8,854 bases of DNA from contig CAZKHA010000144.1 in the NCBI GenBank assembly GCA_964552325.1, positions 1 to 8,854 on the forward strand, in the 5' to 3' direction. A program made the translations under genes and the position numbers. This document shows positions 1 through 6,490 of the stretch, piece by piece. Position 1 is the first letter of the stretch. Every line of letters starts with the position of its first letter. Source of the DNA: CAZKCK01 sp964552325 (GTDB lineage Bacteria > Bacteroidota > Bacteroidia > Bacteroidales > TTA-H9). The notes beneath the pieces are model-generated. The model ran no database searches, was not told the origin of the DNA, and saw only the letters and a program-made list of their open reading frames with translations.

Positions 1-9
1 TATTGAAGA

Positions 10-372
10 ATGTCAATCAAGAATAAAAAGGAATTAAGGCGCCTCAAAATAAAATATAGAATCCGTAAACGTCTTACGGGTACTGTAGAACGCCCACGTC
101 TTACAATTTTCAGAAGCAATAAGGAGATTTATGCCCAAGTTGTGAATGATATTTCGGGTGTTACATTAGTAGCTGCATCATCTATGTCGAAAGACGTGGA
201 AATTGGTAAAGTTACAAAGATTGATCAAGCCAAGATAGTTGGAAAAGCTATTGCACAAAAAGCTATTGATGCTGGTGTAACTGCTGTTGTTTTCGACCGT
301 AATGGTTATCTGTATCATGGTAGAGTTAAAGCTTTGGCTGAAGCAGCCAGGGAAGGTGGTCTCATTTTTTAA
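10..372 (+). CDS. rplR: 50S ribosomal protein L18 (uL18)
   Basis: L18 binds 5S rRNA and, with L5, anchors it in the central protuberance of the large subunit. The 120-residue product has the usual layout: a basic N-terminal tail (residues 5-25, rich in Lys and Arg), then the core strand RPRLTIFRSNKEIYAQVV (28-45), and the conserved C-terminus with VFDRNGYLYHGRVKALAEAA (94-113) ending in GGLIF. Length matches the family, and the ATG lies 3 nt after a TGA (4-6) that may be the stop of the preceding gene, expected to be rplF but outside the window. It is followed 9 nt later by rpsE. No Shine-Dalgarno sequence is visible. The identification is secure. Confidence 0.97.
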   Translation: MSIKNKKELRRLKIKYRIRKRLTGTVERPRLTIFRSNKEIYAQVVNDISGVTLVAASSMSKDVEIGKVTKIDQAKIVGKAIAQKAIDAGVTAVVFDRNGYLYHGRVKALAEAAREGGLIF

Positions 373-381
373 TAATTAGGT

Positions 382-900
382 ATGTCAAACGCTAATATAC
401 AAAGAGTTAAATCGAGCGAAATCGAATTTAAAGACCGTCTGGTTAGTATACAGAGGGTAACCAAAGTTACTAAAGGTGGTCGTACCTTCAGTTTCTCAGC
501 CATCGTTGTTGTTGGAAACGAAAATGGCGTTGTGGGATACGGACTTGGTAAAGCTAAAGAAGTTACTGCTGCAATTGCTAAGGGTGTTGACGATGCTAAA
601 AAGAACCTGGTAAAGGTACCCGTTCTTAAAGGCACCATTCCACACGAACAATACGGCAAATATAGTGGAGCACTGGTGTTCTTGAAACCAGCTGCGGCAG
701 GTACGGGTGTTATAGCCGGTGGTGCTATGCGCGCTGTTCTTGAAAGCGTTGGTATTAAAGACGTTTTGGCTAAGTCAAAAGGTTCTTCAAATCCTCACAG
801 TGTAGTTAAAGCTACTATTGATGCCCTCCTACAAATGCGCGACCCCATGACTGTTGCCCAACTACGTGGAATCGACCTGGATACAGTTTTTAACGGTTAA
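382..900 (+). CDS. rpsE: 30S ribosomal protein S5 (uS5)
   Basis: S5 sits at the back of the small subunit near the decoding region and the mRNA entry channel and affects translational fidelity. The N-terminal double-stranded-RNA-binding domain spans about residues 15-80, with the signature FSFSAIVVVGNENGVVGYGL at 36-55. The C-terminal domain (about 85-165) has VFLKPAAAGTGVIAGGAMRA at 99-118 and the GSSNPHSVVKAT motif at 134-145. The loop TKGGR (30-34), where spectinomycin-resistance changes occur in other bacteria, is intact, so nothing suggests resistance. The 172-residue length is normal. The leader before the ATG is AT-rich with no Shine-Dalgarno sequence. rpmD begins 19 nt after the stop. 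Confidence 0.98.
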   Translation: MSNANIQRVKSSEIEFKDRLVSIQRVTKVTKGGRTFSFSAIVVVGNENGVVGYGLGKAKEVTAAIAKGVDDAKKNLVKVPVLKGTIPHEQYGKYSGALVFLKPAAAGTGVIAGGAMRAVLESVGIKDVLAKSKGSSNPHSVVKATIDALLQMRDPMTVAQLRGIDLDTVFNG

Positions 901-919
901 ACCTTAATCACGCAGAACT

Positions 920-1099
920 ATGGCAAAAATTAAAGTTAAGCAGGTGAGAAGTTCAATTGGACGTCCTGCTGATCAAAAAAGGACCTTGATAGCCCTTGGT
1001 CTTGGTAAAATGAACAGAACCGTAGAGCATGAGGCCACCCCTCAAGTTCTCGGGATGATAAATAAAATTGGACATTTGCTCCAGGTTGAAGAAATCTAA
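920..1099 (+). CDS. rpmD: 50S ribosomal protein L30 (uL30)
   Basis: This short gene encodes a 59-residue protein, the usual size for bacterial L30, a small peripheral protein of the large subunit. The translation starts MAKIKVKQVRSSIGRPADQK and continues with RTLIALGLGKMNRTVEHEAT, which carries the L30 signature of a conserved Gly-Leu-Gly-Lys turn followed by a basic segment. It ends with a hydrophobic helix and strand, VLGMINKIGHLLQVEEI. Its place between rpsE and rplO is the universal spc-operon position. The ATG at 920 is the only sensible start, 19 nt after the rpsE stop and without a Shine-Dalgarno sequence. The TAA is at 1097-1099, and rplO begins 28 nt later. Confidence 0.96.
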   Translation: MAKIKVKQVRSSIGRPADQKRTLIALGLGKMNRTVEHEATPQVLGMINKIGHLLQVEEI

Positions 1100-1127
1100 G
1101 TTAACAAAATATAATTAACGAAAAGAT

Positions 1128-1574
1128 ATGGATTTAAGTAATCTTAAACCCGCAGAAGGTTCGATAAAAGCTAACAAACGTGTTGGCCGTGGTCAAGGAT
1201 CAGGCAGAGGTGGTACATCCACAAGGGGCCATAAAGGTGCTCAAGCCCGTTCAGGCTACAGCCATAAGGTTGGCTTCGAAGGCGGTCAAATGCCTCTTTA
1301 CAGACGCTTGCCGAAAGGTGGTTTTAAAAGCCTGAATAGAGTAGAGTATGTTGGTGTTAACATTGATGTACTTCAAAAACTCGTAGATGATAAGGGAATT
1401 ACCCTTTTCGATACCGAAGTATTTATTGAAAATGGCCTTATGTCCAAGAATGACCTTATAAAAATCTTGGGTAGGGGCGAACTGAAGTCGAAAATTGATG
1501 TTAAAGCGAATGCTTTCTCACAGGCAGCCATCAAAGCTATTGAGGCTCACGGGGGTGTAGCAACCAAAATATAA
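1128..1574 (+). CDS. rplO: 50S ribosomal protein L15 (uL15)
   Basis: L15 is a 23S rRNA-binding protein that joins early in large-subunit assembly. The 148-residue product has the typical Gly/Arg-rich extended N-terminal arm: GRGQGSGRGGTSTRGHKGAQ at 20-39, then the GFEGGQMPLYRRLPKGGF signature at 49-66, which threads into 23S rRNA. The globular C-terminal domain follows and ends KAIEAHGGVATKI. The start follows a leader AATTAACGAAAAGATATG that closely resembles the one in front of rpsM. The stop lies only 6 nt before the secY ATG, which suggests translational coupling. Length and start agree with the family. Confidence 0.98.
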   Translation: MDLSNLKPAEGSIKANKRVGRGQGSGRGGTSTRGHKGAQARSGYSHKVGFEGGQMPLYRRLPKGGFKSLNRVEYVGVNIDVLQKLVDDKGITLFDTEVFIENGLMSKNDLIKILGRGELKSKIDVKANAFSQAAIKAIEAHGGVATKI

Positions 1575-1580
1575 TACGCG

Positions 1581-2798
1581 ATGGAAAGAATTATCCAAAC
1601 ATTACGTAATATCTATAAAATTGAAGAGCTACGAAAACGCATCTTCTACACAATCGGTATAGTTCTAATATACCGATTGGGTTCGTATGTGGTTTTACCT
1701 GGTATTGATCCTACGAAACTTGATGCCCTCAATCAACAGACTTCAGATGGCCTATTAGGACTTTTGAATATGTTTTCGGGCGGTGCTTTTTCCAATGCGT
1801 CTATTTTTGCGTTGGGTATTATGCCCTACATTTCAGCATCTATCGTTATTCAATTGCTTGGAATGGCAGTGCCCTATTTTCAAAAATTGCAGAAAGAAGG
1901 CGAAAGCGGACGTAAAAAGCTTAATCAGATTACACGTTACCTCACTATTATCGTTACCGTTATGCAGGCTCCGGCCTACATTGCAAACGTACTCTCCCAA
2001 TTACCTCCCGAGGCAATCACCCCATTCGATCCGGGTATAACATCTCCTTCTACCTTTTTCTGGATTAGTAGTATTACTATCTTAGTTTCGGGTACTATGT
2101 TTGTGATGTGGCTTGGTGAAAAAATAACGGATAAGGGCATAGGAAATGGTATATCCCTCATTATCATGATAGGTATCATAGCCCGNNNNNNNNNNNNNNN
2201 NNNNNNNNNNNNNNNNNNNNNNNNNNNNNNNNNNNNNNNNNNNNNNNNNNNNNNNNNNNNNNNNNNNNNNNNNNNNNNNNNNNNNATCATTTTTGCACAA
2301 GCCATCATGTTTTTACCTCTGACTATTGCTGGTTTTGCAAATTCCGAAAGTTTAAGTGGCTTCGCTGCTACCTTTACCGATATAAATGGGTTTTGGTACA
2401 ACTTCGTTTTCGCATTCTTAATCATAATCTTTACATATTTCTATACAGCTATTACGGTTAACCATAACCAGATGGCTGAAGATATGAAAAAGAACGGTGG
2501 TTTTATCCCTGGTGTTAAGCCCGGCAAGAAAACTGCTGAGTTCATTGATGCAGTAATGTCTCGTGTAACCCTCCCCGGCTCTATCTTTCTTGCCTTTGTG
2601 GCTATTATGCCTGCATTGGTTCGATTGATTGGCGTAAGTTCTCAGTTTGCTCAATTCTTTGGCGGTACATCATTATTGATTCTGGTAGGTGTAGTGCTCG
2701 ATACCCTTCAACAGGTTGAAAGCCATCTATTAATGCGTCATTATGATGGATTGATGAAATCCGGTAGAATTAAAGGTCGTTCCGCTGGATCGATGTAA
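1581..2798 (+). CDS. secY: Preprotein translocase subunit SecY, interrupted by an assembly gap
   Basis: SecY forms the protein-conducting pore of the SecYEG translocon in the inner membrane. Before the gap are the N-terminal amphipathic segment, TM1 (about 22-40), the plug-region sequence GLLNMFSGGAFSNASIFALG (60-79), the TM2 motif MPYISASIVIQLL (81-93), the cytosolic loop KLQKEGESGRKK (102-113), TM3-TM4, and TM5 with GEKITDKGIGNGISLIIMIG (179-198). After the gap are TM7 (FAQAIMF...), TM8, the 8/9 loop GGFIPGVKPGKKTAEFID, TM9 and TM10, then the tail GRIKGRSAGSM. The reading frame happens to continue across the 100 N, giving 405 codons, but family members are about 440-450 residues, so TM6 and the 6/7 loop are missing from the assembly rather than from the gene. 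The gene lies 6 nt after rplO and 14 nt before map. Confidence 0.96.
   Translation: MERIIQTLRNIYKIEELRKRIFYTIGIVLIYRLGSYVVLPGIDPTKLDALNQQTSDGLLGLLNMFSGGAFSNASIFALGIMPYISASIVIQLLGMAVPYFQKLQKEGESGRKKLNQITRYLTIIVTVMQAPAYIANVLSQLPPEAITPFDPGITSPSTFFWISSITILVSGTMFVMWLGEKITDKGIGNGISLIIMIGIIAXXXXXXXXXXXXXXXXXXXXXXXXXXXXXXXXXXIIFAQAIMFLPLTIAGFANSESLSGFAATFTDINGFWYNFVFAFLIIIFTYFYTAITVNHNQMAEDMKKNGGFIPGVKPGKKTAEFIDAVMSRVTLPGSIFLAFVAIMPALVRLIGVSSQFAQFFGGTSLLILVGVVLDTLQQVESHLLMRHYDGLMKSGRIKGRSAGSM
2186..2285. other. Assembly gap of exactly 100 N inside secY
   Basis: There is a run of exactly 100 N between CATAGCCCG and ATCATTTTTGC. A round 100 is a common placeholder for a gap of unknown length. The codon at the left edge is CGN, which is Arg whatever the third base is, giving ...GIIAR. 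The right edge resumes at IIFAQAIMF. In E. coli SecY about 78 residues separate the equivalent points, against 34 unresolved codons here, so the real gap is probably near 230 bases and must be 1 modulo 3 in length to keep frame. All coordinates downstream of this point are therefore provisional relative to the real chromosome. Confidence 0.95.
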
Positions 2799-2812
2799 GA
2801 ATTCTCATACCG

Positions 2813-3592
2813 ATGTCACTTCAAAAAACCGAAGAAGAGATCAATCTCATTCGTATTAGTTCTTTGCTTGTTGGTAAAACCCTTGCTGAAGTTGCTAAGC
2901 ACATTAAGCCTGGCATAACAACTGCCCATCTCGACAAGATTGCCGAAGAATACATTCGCGATAATGGGGGCGTTCCTTCTTTTAAAGGATATTATGGTTT
3001 CCCTGCTTCCTTATGCATTTCTGTAAATGACGTTGTGGTGCATGGTATTCCAGGATTGTACGAAATAAAGGATGGTGACATTGTCTCGGTTGATTGCGGT
3101 GTGTTAAAAAACGGTTTTCATGGTGATTCTGCTTACTCATTTGCTGTTGGAAATGTTGAAAAACGAAGCCTTGAGTTATTAGAGCGAACCAAACAATCGT
3201 TGTATAATGCCATCGAAGTTGCAATAGCTGGTAACCGTATCGGCGATATTGGATATGCAGTTCAATCATATGTAGAAGGCTTTGGATATGGTGTAGTGCG
3301 CGATTTGGTAGGCCATGGTCTAGGATCGCGGCTGCATGAAAAACCAGAGGTTCCTAATTATGGTCGTAGAGGAACAGGTTCAAAGTTGTTGGAAGGTATG
3401 GTGCTTGCAATCGAGCCTATGATAAATTTAGGCACATCGCAGGTACATTACGATAAGGATGGATGGACAATCCGTTCGGCAGATCGTTTACCATCAGCAC
3501 ATTTTGAGCATGATATCGTTGTTCGAAAAGGCAAGGCTGAAATTTTATCGACATTTGAATACATAGAGGAAGTTGTTAAAACACTTAACTGA
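2813..3592 (+). CDS. map: Type I methionine aminopeptidase
   Basis: This cytosolic dimetal peptidase removes the initiator Met from nascent proteins whose second residue is small. All five expected metal ligands of the pita-bread fold are visible: Asp94 (in VSVDCG), Asp105 (in FHGDSAYSF), His168 (in LVGHGLGSRLHE), Glu201 (in LAIEPMI) and Glu232 (in HFEHDIVV). The substrate-pocket histidines correspond to His77 (in VVVHGIPG) and His175. The 259-residue length is that of the short type Ia enzymes, with no N-terminal zinc-finger or SH3-linker extension and no type II insert. It lies 14 nt after secY and 3 nt before infA, the usual position in this operon, and has no Shine-Dalgarno sequence. It is predicted to be fully active. 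Confidence 0.97.
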   Translation: MSLQKTEEEINLIRISSLLVGKTLAEVAKHIKPGITTAHLDKIAEEYIRDNGGVPSFKGYYGFPASLCISVNDVVVHGIPGLYEIKDGDIVSVDCGVLKNGFHGDSAYSFAVGNVEKRSLELLERTKQSLYNAIEVAIAGNRIGDIGYAVQSYVEGFGYGVVRDLVGHGLGSRLHEKPEVPNYGRRGTGSKLLEGMVLAIEPMINLGTSQVHYDKDGWTIRSADRLPSAHFEHDIVVRKGKAEILSTFEYIEEVVKTLN

Positions 3593-3595
3593 TAT

Positions 3596-3814
3596 ATGGC
3601 AAAGCAACCATCAATAGAACAGGACGGCACTGTTGTTGAGTCTCTTGGTAATGCAATGTTCCGTGTAGAACTTGAAAACGGGCATGTTATTATCGCGCAT
3701 ATCTCTGGCAAGATGAGGATGCACTACATCAAAATCTTGCCTGGTGATAGAGTCAGGGTTGAAATGACACCTTACGACCTTTCAAAAGGTAGAATTTCTT
3801 TTAGATACAAATGA
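3596..3814 (+). CDS. infA: Translation initiation factor IF-1
   Basis: IF1 binds the A site of the 30S subunit during initiation and acts with IF2 and IF3. The protein has 72 residues, exactly the usual size, and is a single OB-fold (S1-like) domain. Recognisable motifs are GTVVESLGNAMFRVELENGH (11-30) and AHISGKMRMHYIKILPGDRV (34-53), followed by RVEMTPYDLSKGRISFRYK (54-72), the invariant C-terminal half of bacterial IF1. The ATG is 3 nt after the map stop codon, too close for an independent ribosome-binding site, so reinitiation or coupling from map is likely. rpmJ begins 24 nt downstream across a very AT-rich spacer. Confidence 0.98.
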   Translation: MAKQPSIEQDGTVVESLGNAMFRVELENGHVIIAHISGKMRMHYIKILPGDRVRVEMTPYDLSKGRISFRYK

Positions 3815-3838
3815 TTAAAACATTATATAAATATTGTT

Positions 3839-3955
3839 ATGAAAGTAAGAGCTTCAGTTAAACGCAGAACACCTGATTGTAAAGTAGTTAGGCGTAATGG
3901 CAAGATTTACGTTATTAATAAAAAGAACCCCAAGTACAAACAAAGGCAGGGTTAA
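3839..3955 (+). CDS. rpmJ: 50S ribosomal protein L36 (bL36), zinc-free type
   Basis: This 38-residue protein is the smallest ribosomal protein and packs against 23S rRNA in the large subunit. The translation starts MKVRASVKRRTPDCKVVRRN and ends GKIYVINKKNPKYKQRQG; the MKVRASVK start and the PKxKQRQG end are diagnostic. In the zinc-ribbon form three Cys and one His (11, 14, 27 and 33 in E. coli numbering) bind zinc. Here these positions are Thr11, Cys14, Asn27 and Tyr33, so only one ligand remains and the protein cannot bind zinc in the standard way. The position between infA and rpsM is canonical. The TAA is at 3953-3955. Confidence 0.96.
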   Translation: MKVRASVKRRTPDCKVVRRNGKIYVINKKNPKYKQRQG

Positions 3956-3988
3956 ACCAAACCGCATAAATTTAATTAACATTAAGAT

Positions 3989-4369
3989 ATGGCTAGGATA
4001 GCTGGTATAGATTTACCAAAGAACAAAAGAGGCGAGATTGGCCTCACCTATGTATTCGGCATAGGAAAAGCTACCGCACGAACTATTCTCACAGAGGCTG
4101 GCATTGACTTGAACAAAAAGGTGATGGATTGGGATGATGAAGATCAGAACAAAATCCGTACTTTAATCAACGAGAAATACAAGGTTGAAGGTGCTTTGCG
4201 TTCAGAGGTTCAAATGAACATCAAGCGTTTGATGGATATAGGTTGTTATAGGGGAATCCGCCACCGTTTGGGTCTGCCCACTCGTGGCCAAAGCACCAAA
4301 AACAATGCCCGCACACGCAAAGGCAAGAAAAAGACTGTTGCTAACAAAAAGAAAGCAACAAAAGGCTAA
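3989..4369 (+). CDS. rpsM: 30S ribosomal protein S13 (uS13)
   Basis: S13 lies in the head of the small subunit, contacts the P-site tRNA through its C-terminal tail and forms bridges to the large subunit. The start MARIAGIDLPKNKRGEIGLT (1-20) and the helix-hairpin motif YVFGIGKATA (21-30) are typical. RGIRHRLGLPTRGQSTKNNA (88-107) is the family signature. The tail from about 109 to 126 is a Lys-rich extension (RTRKGKKKTVANKKKATKG) that is expected to follow the tRNA-contacting residues. The 126-residue length is normal. The gene opens the alpha-operon half of the cluster, 33 nt after rpmJ; that spacer is too short and AT-rich to hold a recognisable E. coli-type S4 pseudoknot. Confidence 0.98.
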   Translation: MARIAGIDLPKNKRGEIGLTYVFGIGKATARTILTEAGIDLNKKVMDWDDEDQNKIRTLINEKYKVEGALRSEVQMNIKRLMDIGCYRGIRHRLGLPTRGQSTKNNARTRKGKKKTVANKKKATKG

Positions 4370-4405
4370 TTATTCATCTGTTTTTGATAACGAAAAGGAT
4401 AAGAT

Positions 4406-4804
4406 ATGGCAAAAGCTGCTAAAACTACCAAAACAACTAAAAAAAGGGTTGTTAAGGTCGAAGTAACTGGAAAAGCGTTCATCAATGCTTCTTTCAATAA
4501 CATCATTATCTCCCTTACCAATAATGCTGGCCAAGTAATTTCTTGGGCATCTGCTGGAAAAATGGGTTTCAGAGGCTCTAAAAAGAACACACCTTATGCT
4601 GCCCAAATGGCTGCACAAGATTGCTCAAAAGTAGCTTATGACCTTGGCCTCAGGAAGGTGAAAGTGTTTGTTAAAGGACCCGGATCGGGAAGAGAATCGG
4701 CTATCAGAACTTTACATACTGCTGGTATTGAAGTTACTGAAATACGCGATACTACCCCATTGCCCCACAATGGTTGCCGCCCTCCCAAAAGGAGAAGGGT
4801 ATAA
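4406..4804 (+). CDS. rpsK: 30S ribosomal protein S11 (uS11)
   Basis: S11 sits on the platform of the small subunit beside the E-site region and contacts S18, S6 and the 16S rRNA 690 loop. The 132-residue product has a Lys/Thr-rich N-terminal tail (1-18), the core GKAFINASFNNIIISLTNNA (22-41), GPGSGRESAIRTLHTAGIEV (91-110), and the C-terminal signature PLPHNGCRPPKRRRV (118-132). Asn122-Gly123 corresponds to the Asn-Gly pair that is converted to isoaspartate in E. coli S11. An AAGG about 8-10 nt before the ATG (within AAAAGGATAAGATATG) is the only appropriately spaced Shine-Dalgarno-like element in the cluster. A start further upstream is unlikely, because this one gives the family length. Confidence 0.98.
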   Translation: MAKAAKTTKTTKKRVVKVEVTGKAFINASFNNIIISLTNNAGQVISWASAGKMGFRGSKKNTPYAAQMAAQDCSKVAYDLGLRKVKVFVKGPGSGRESAIRTLHTAGIEVTEIRDTTPLPHNGCRPPKRRRV

Positions 4805-4848
4805 TGTTCATGAATTATTTACATTTTTAAGGATTATATTTTTCAGCT

Positions 4849-5454
4849 ATGGCAAGATATATTGGCCCCAAAACCAAGATTGCAAGAAAGTTTAAGGATC
4901 CTATTTACGGACCTGATAAAAGCTACGAGAAAAAAAGCTATCCCCCCGGACAACATGGTCAGTCCAAAAAAAGGGCAAAGCAAAGTGAATATGGCCTACA
5001 GTTAGCCGAAAAGCAAAAGGCTAAATATACTTATGGTATCTTGGAACGCCAGTTTAGGAATATTTTCCACCAGGCTGCCCGTAAAAAAGGTATTACCGGT
5101 GAAAACCTCCTCCAATTGATCGAATCACGCCTCGATAACGTGGTGTATCGTTTAGGAATTGCCCCAACCCGTATGGCAGCCCGACAATTGGTTTCTCATC
5201 GTCATATCACCGTTAATGGTGATATAGTTAACATACCTTCTTACCAACTGCATGCTGGCGATATCATTAGCGTTCGCGAAAAATCGAAATCGCTAGAGGT
5301 TATAACCAACACATTACAAGGCCGCTCAAACCAGTTCGCTTGGTTAGAATGGGATGGAAGCCTGATGAGCGGTAAGTTCATGAATTATCCCAATCGCGAT
5401 GAGATTCCTGAAAATATCAAGGAACAACTTATCGTTGAATTGTACTCAAAGTAA
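4849..5454 (+). CDS. rpsD: 30S ribosomal protein S4 (uS4)
   Basis: S4 is a primary 16S rRNA-binding protein that nucleates 5'-domain assembly, and in E. coli it represses its own operon. The product has 201 residues with the start MARYIGPKTKIARKF, the PPGQHG motif (32-37), LERQFRN (65-71), and the S4 RNA-binding domain at about 93-150 (SRLDNVVYRLGIAPTRMAAR, then LVSHRHITVNGDIVNIPSYQ). It ends with the canonical LIVELYSK. There are no cysteines in the N-terminal region, so it is the zinc-free type. The gene lies 44 nt after rpsK and 38 nt before rpoA. An AAGGA sits about 15 nt before the ATG, too far for a standard Shine-Dalgarno sequence. Confidence 0.98.
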   Translation: MARYIGPKTKIARKFKDPIYGPDKSYEKKSYPPGQHGQSKKRAKQSEYGLQLAEKQKAKYTYGILERQFRNIFHQAARKKGITGENLLQLIESRLDNVVYRLGIAPTRMAARQLVSHRHITVNGDIVNIPSYQLHAGDIISVREKSKSLEVITNTLQGRSNQFAWLEWDGSLMSGKFMNYPNRDEIPENIKEQLIVELYSK

Positions 5455-5492
5455 GAGACCTTATTCGTTTATTAATTGAAAACAATATATAT

Positions 5493-6485
5493 ATGGCAGT
5501 TTTAGCGTTTCAAAAACCCGAAAAAGTTATCATGGTTCATGCCGATGAATTCAAAGGAGTATTTGAATTTCGTCCATTAGAGCCTGGTTTTGGTATAACA
5601 ATCGGAAATGCACTTCGCCGTATTCTTTTGAGTTCACTTGAGGGGTATGCTATTACCTCTGTTAGAATAGAAGGCGTTGATCATGAGTTTTCATCCATCA
5701 AAGGAGTAGTTGAAGATGTTACTGACATCATCCTGAATCTGAAACGTATCAGGTTTAAACGTCAGGTTGAATCTGAAATTTCTGAAAAGGTGCATGTTGT
5801 AATCGGTGGTCAAGAAGTTTTCTCTGCCGGAGATATCAACAAATACCTTACCTCCTTTCAAGTGCTCAATCCGGATCTTGCTATCTGCCATATGGAAAAA
5901 TCAGTTAAATTATCAATTGAGCTGACCATTGACAAAGGTAGGGGATATGTTCCTGCAGAAGAAAACAAAGTAATGAATAGCCCCTTAGGCACTATTTTTA
6001 TCGATTCGATTCACACACCCATCCGCAATGTGAAATATACCATCGATAATTTTAGGGTTGAGCAAAAGACCGACTACGAAAAACTCGTTCTTGAAATCAT
6101 TACCGATGGGTCAATCAATGCTAAGGACGCCCTTAAAGAAGCTTCCAAGATATTGATACTACATTTCATGCTCTTTACCGATGAAAAAATTGCTATAGAC
6201 CATGAAGTTAAAGTGGCTTCTGAGGAATTCGATGAGAATACATTACACATCAGGCAATTGCTTAAAGCCAAATTGGTCGATCTCGACCTATCGGTTAGGG
6301 CTCTTAATTGCCTTAAAGCAGCCGATGTTGAAACTTTAGGCGAACTAGTTTCTTATAATAAAAACGACCTGTTGAAATTCAGGAACTTCGGTAAGAAATC
6401 GCTTACCGAGCTTGAAGAATTGGTTGAAGCCAAAGGTTTGGAATTCGGTATGAAAATAGATAAATACAAATTAGATAAGGACTAA
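5493..6485 (+). CDS. rpoA: DNA-directed RNA polymerase subunit alpha
   Basis: Two copies of alpha form the dimer on which beta and beta' assemble. The N-terminal domain (about 1-240) has the dimerisation signature FEFRPLEPGFGITIGNALRR (24-43) followed by ILLSSLEGYAITSVRIEGV. After a linker near 240-255, the C-terminal domain (about 255-320) holds the helix-hairpin-helix fold with DLSVRALNCLKAADVETLGE (265-284) and FRNFGKKSLTELEELVEAKG (296-315). Arg269 and Asn272 match E. coli Arg265 and Asn268, the key UP-element DNA contacts, so UP-element recognition is plausible. The 330-residue length is normal. The AT-rich leader has no Shine-Dalgarno sequence. The gene lies between rpsD and rplQ, with rplQ starting 5 nt after its stop. 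Confidence 0.98.
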   Translation: MAVLAFQKPEKVIMVHADEFKGVFEFRPLEPGFGITIGNALRRILLSSLEGYAITSVRIEGVDHEFSSIKGVVEDVTDIILNLKRIRFKRQVESEISEKVHVVIGGQEVFSAGDINKYLTSFQVLNPDLAICHMEKSVKLSIELTIDKGRGYVPAEENKVMNSPLGTIFIDSIHTPIRNVKYTIDNFRVEQKTDYEKLVLEIITDGSINAKDALKEASKILILHFMLFTDEKIAIDHEVKVASEEFDENTLHIRQLLKAKLVDLDLSVRALNCLKAADVETLGELVSYNKNDLLKFRNFGKKSLTELEELVEAKGLEFGMKIDKYKLDKD

Positions 6486-6490
6486 TTGAT

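Noticed and set aside
1976..2425. Minus-strand open frame of about 149 codons across the gap
   Set aside because: It is antisense to secY and lengthened by the N run, which contains no stop by definition; no recognisable protein.
1581..2798. secY as a naturally shortened or broken translocase gene
   Set aside because: The apparent shortness is fully explained by the fixed-size 100-N placeholder; both flanks are well conserved and in frame.
3448..3711. Minus-strand open frame of about 87 codons spanning the map-infA junction
   Set aside because: It is the shadow of two well-supported conserved genes and has no recognisable motif.
3956..3988. Possible S4-binding pseudoknot regulating the alpha-operon genes
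   Set aside because: The rpmJ-rpsM spacer is only 33 nt, very AT-rich, and shows no stems like those of the E. coli leader.
4366..4618. Two overlapping minus-strand frames opposite rpsK with hydrophobic stretches
   Set aside because: They overlap the highly conserved rpsK on the other strand, and the hydrophobicity comes from complementing its Lys-rich codons.
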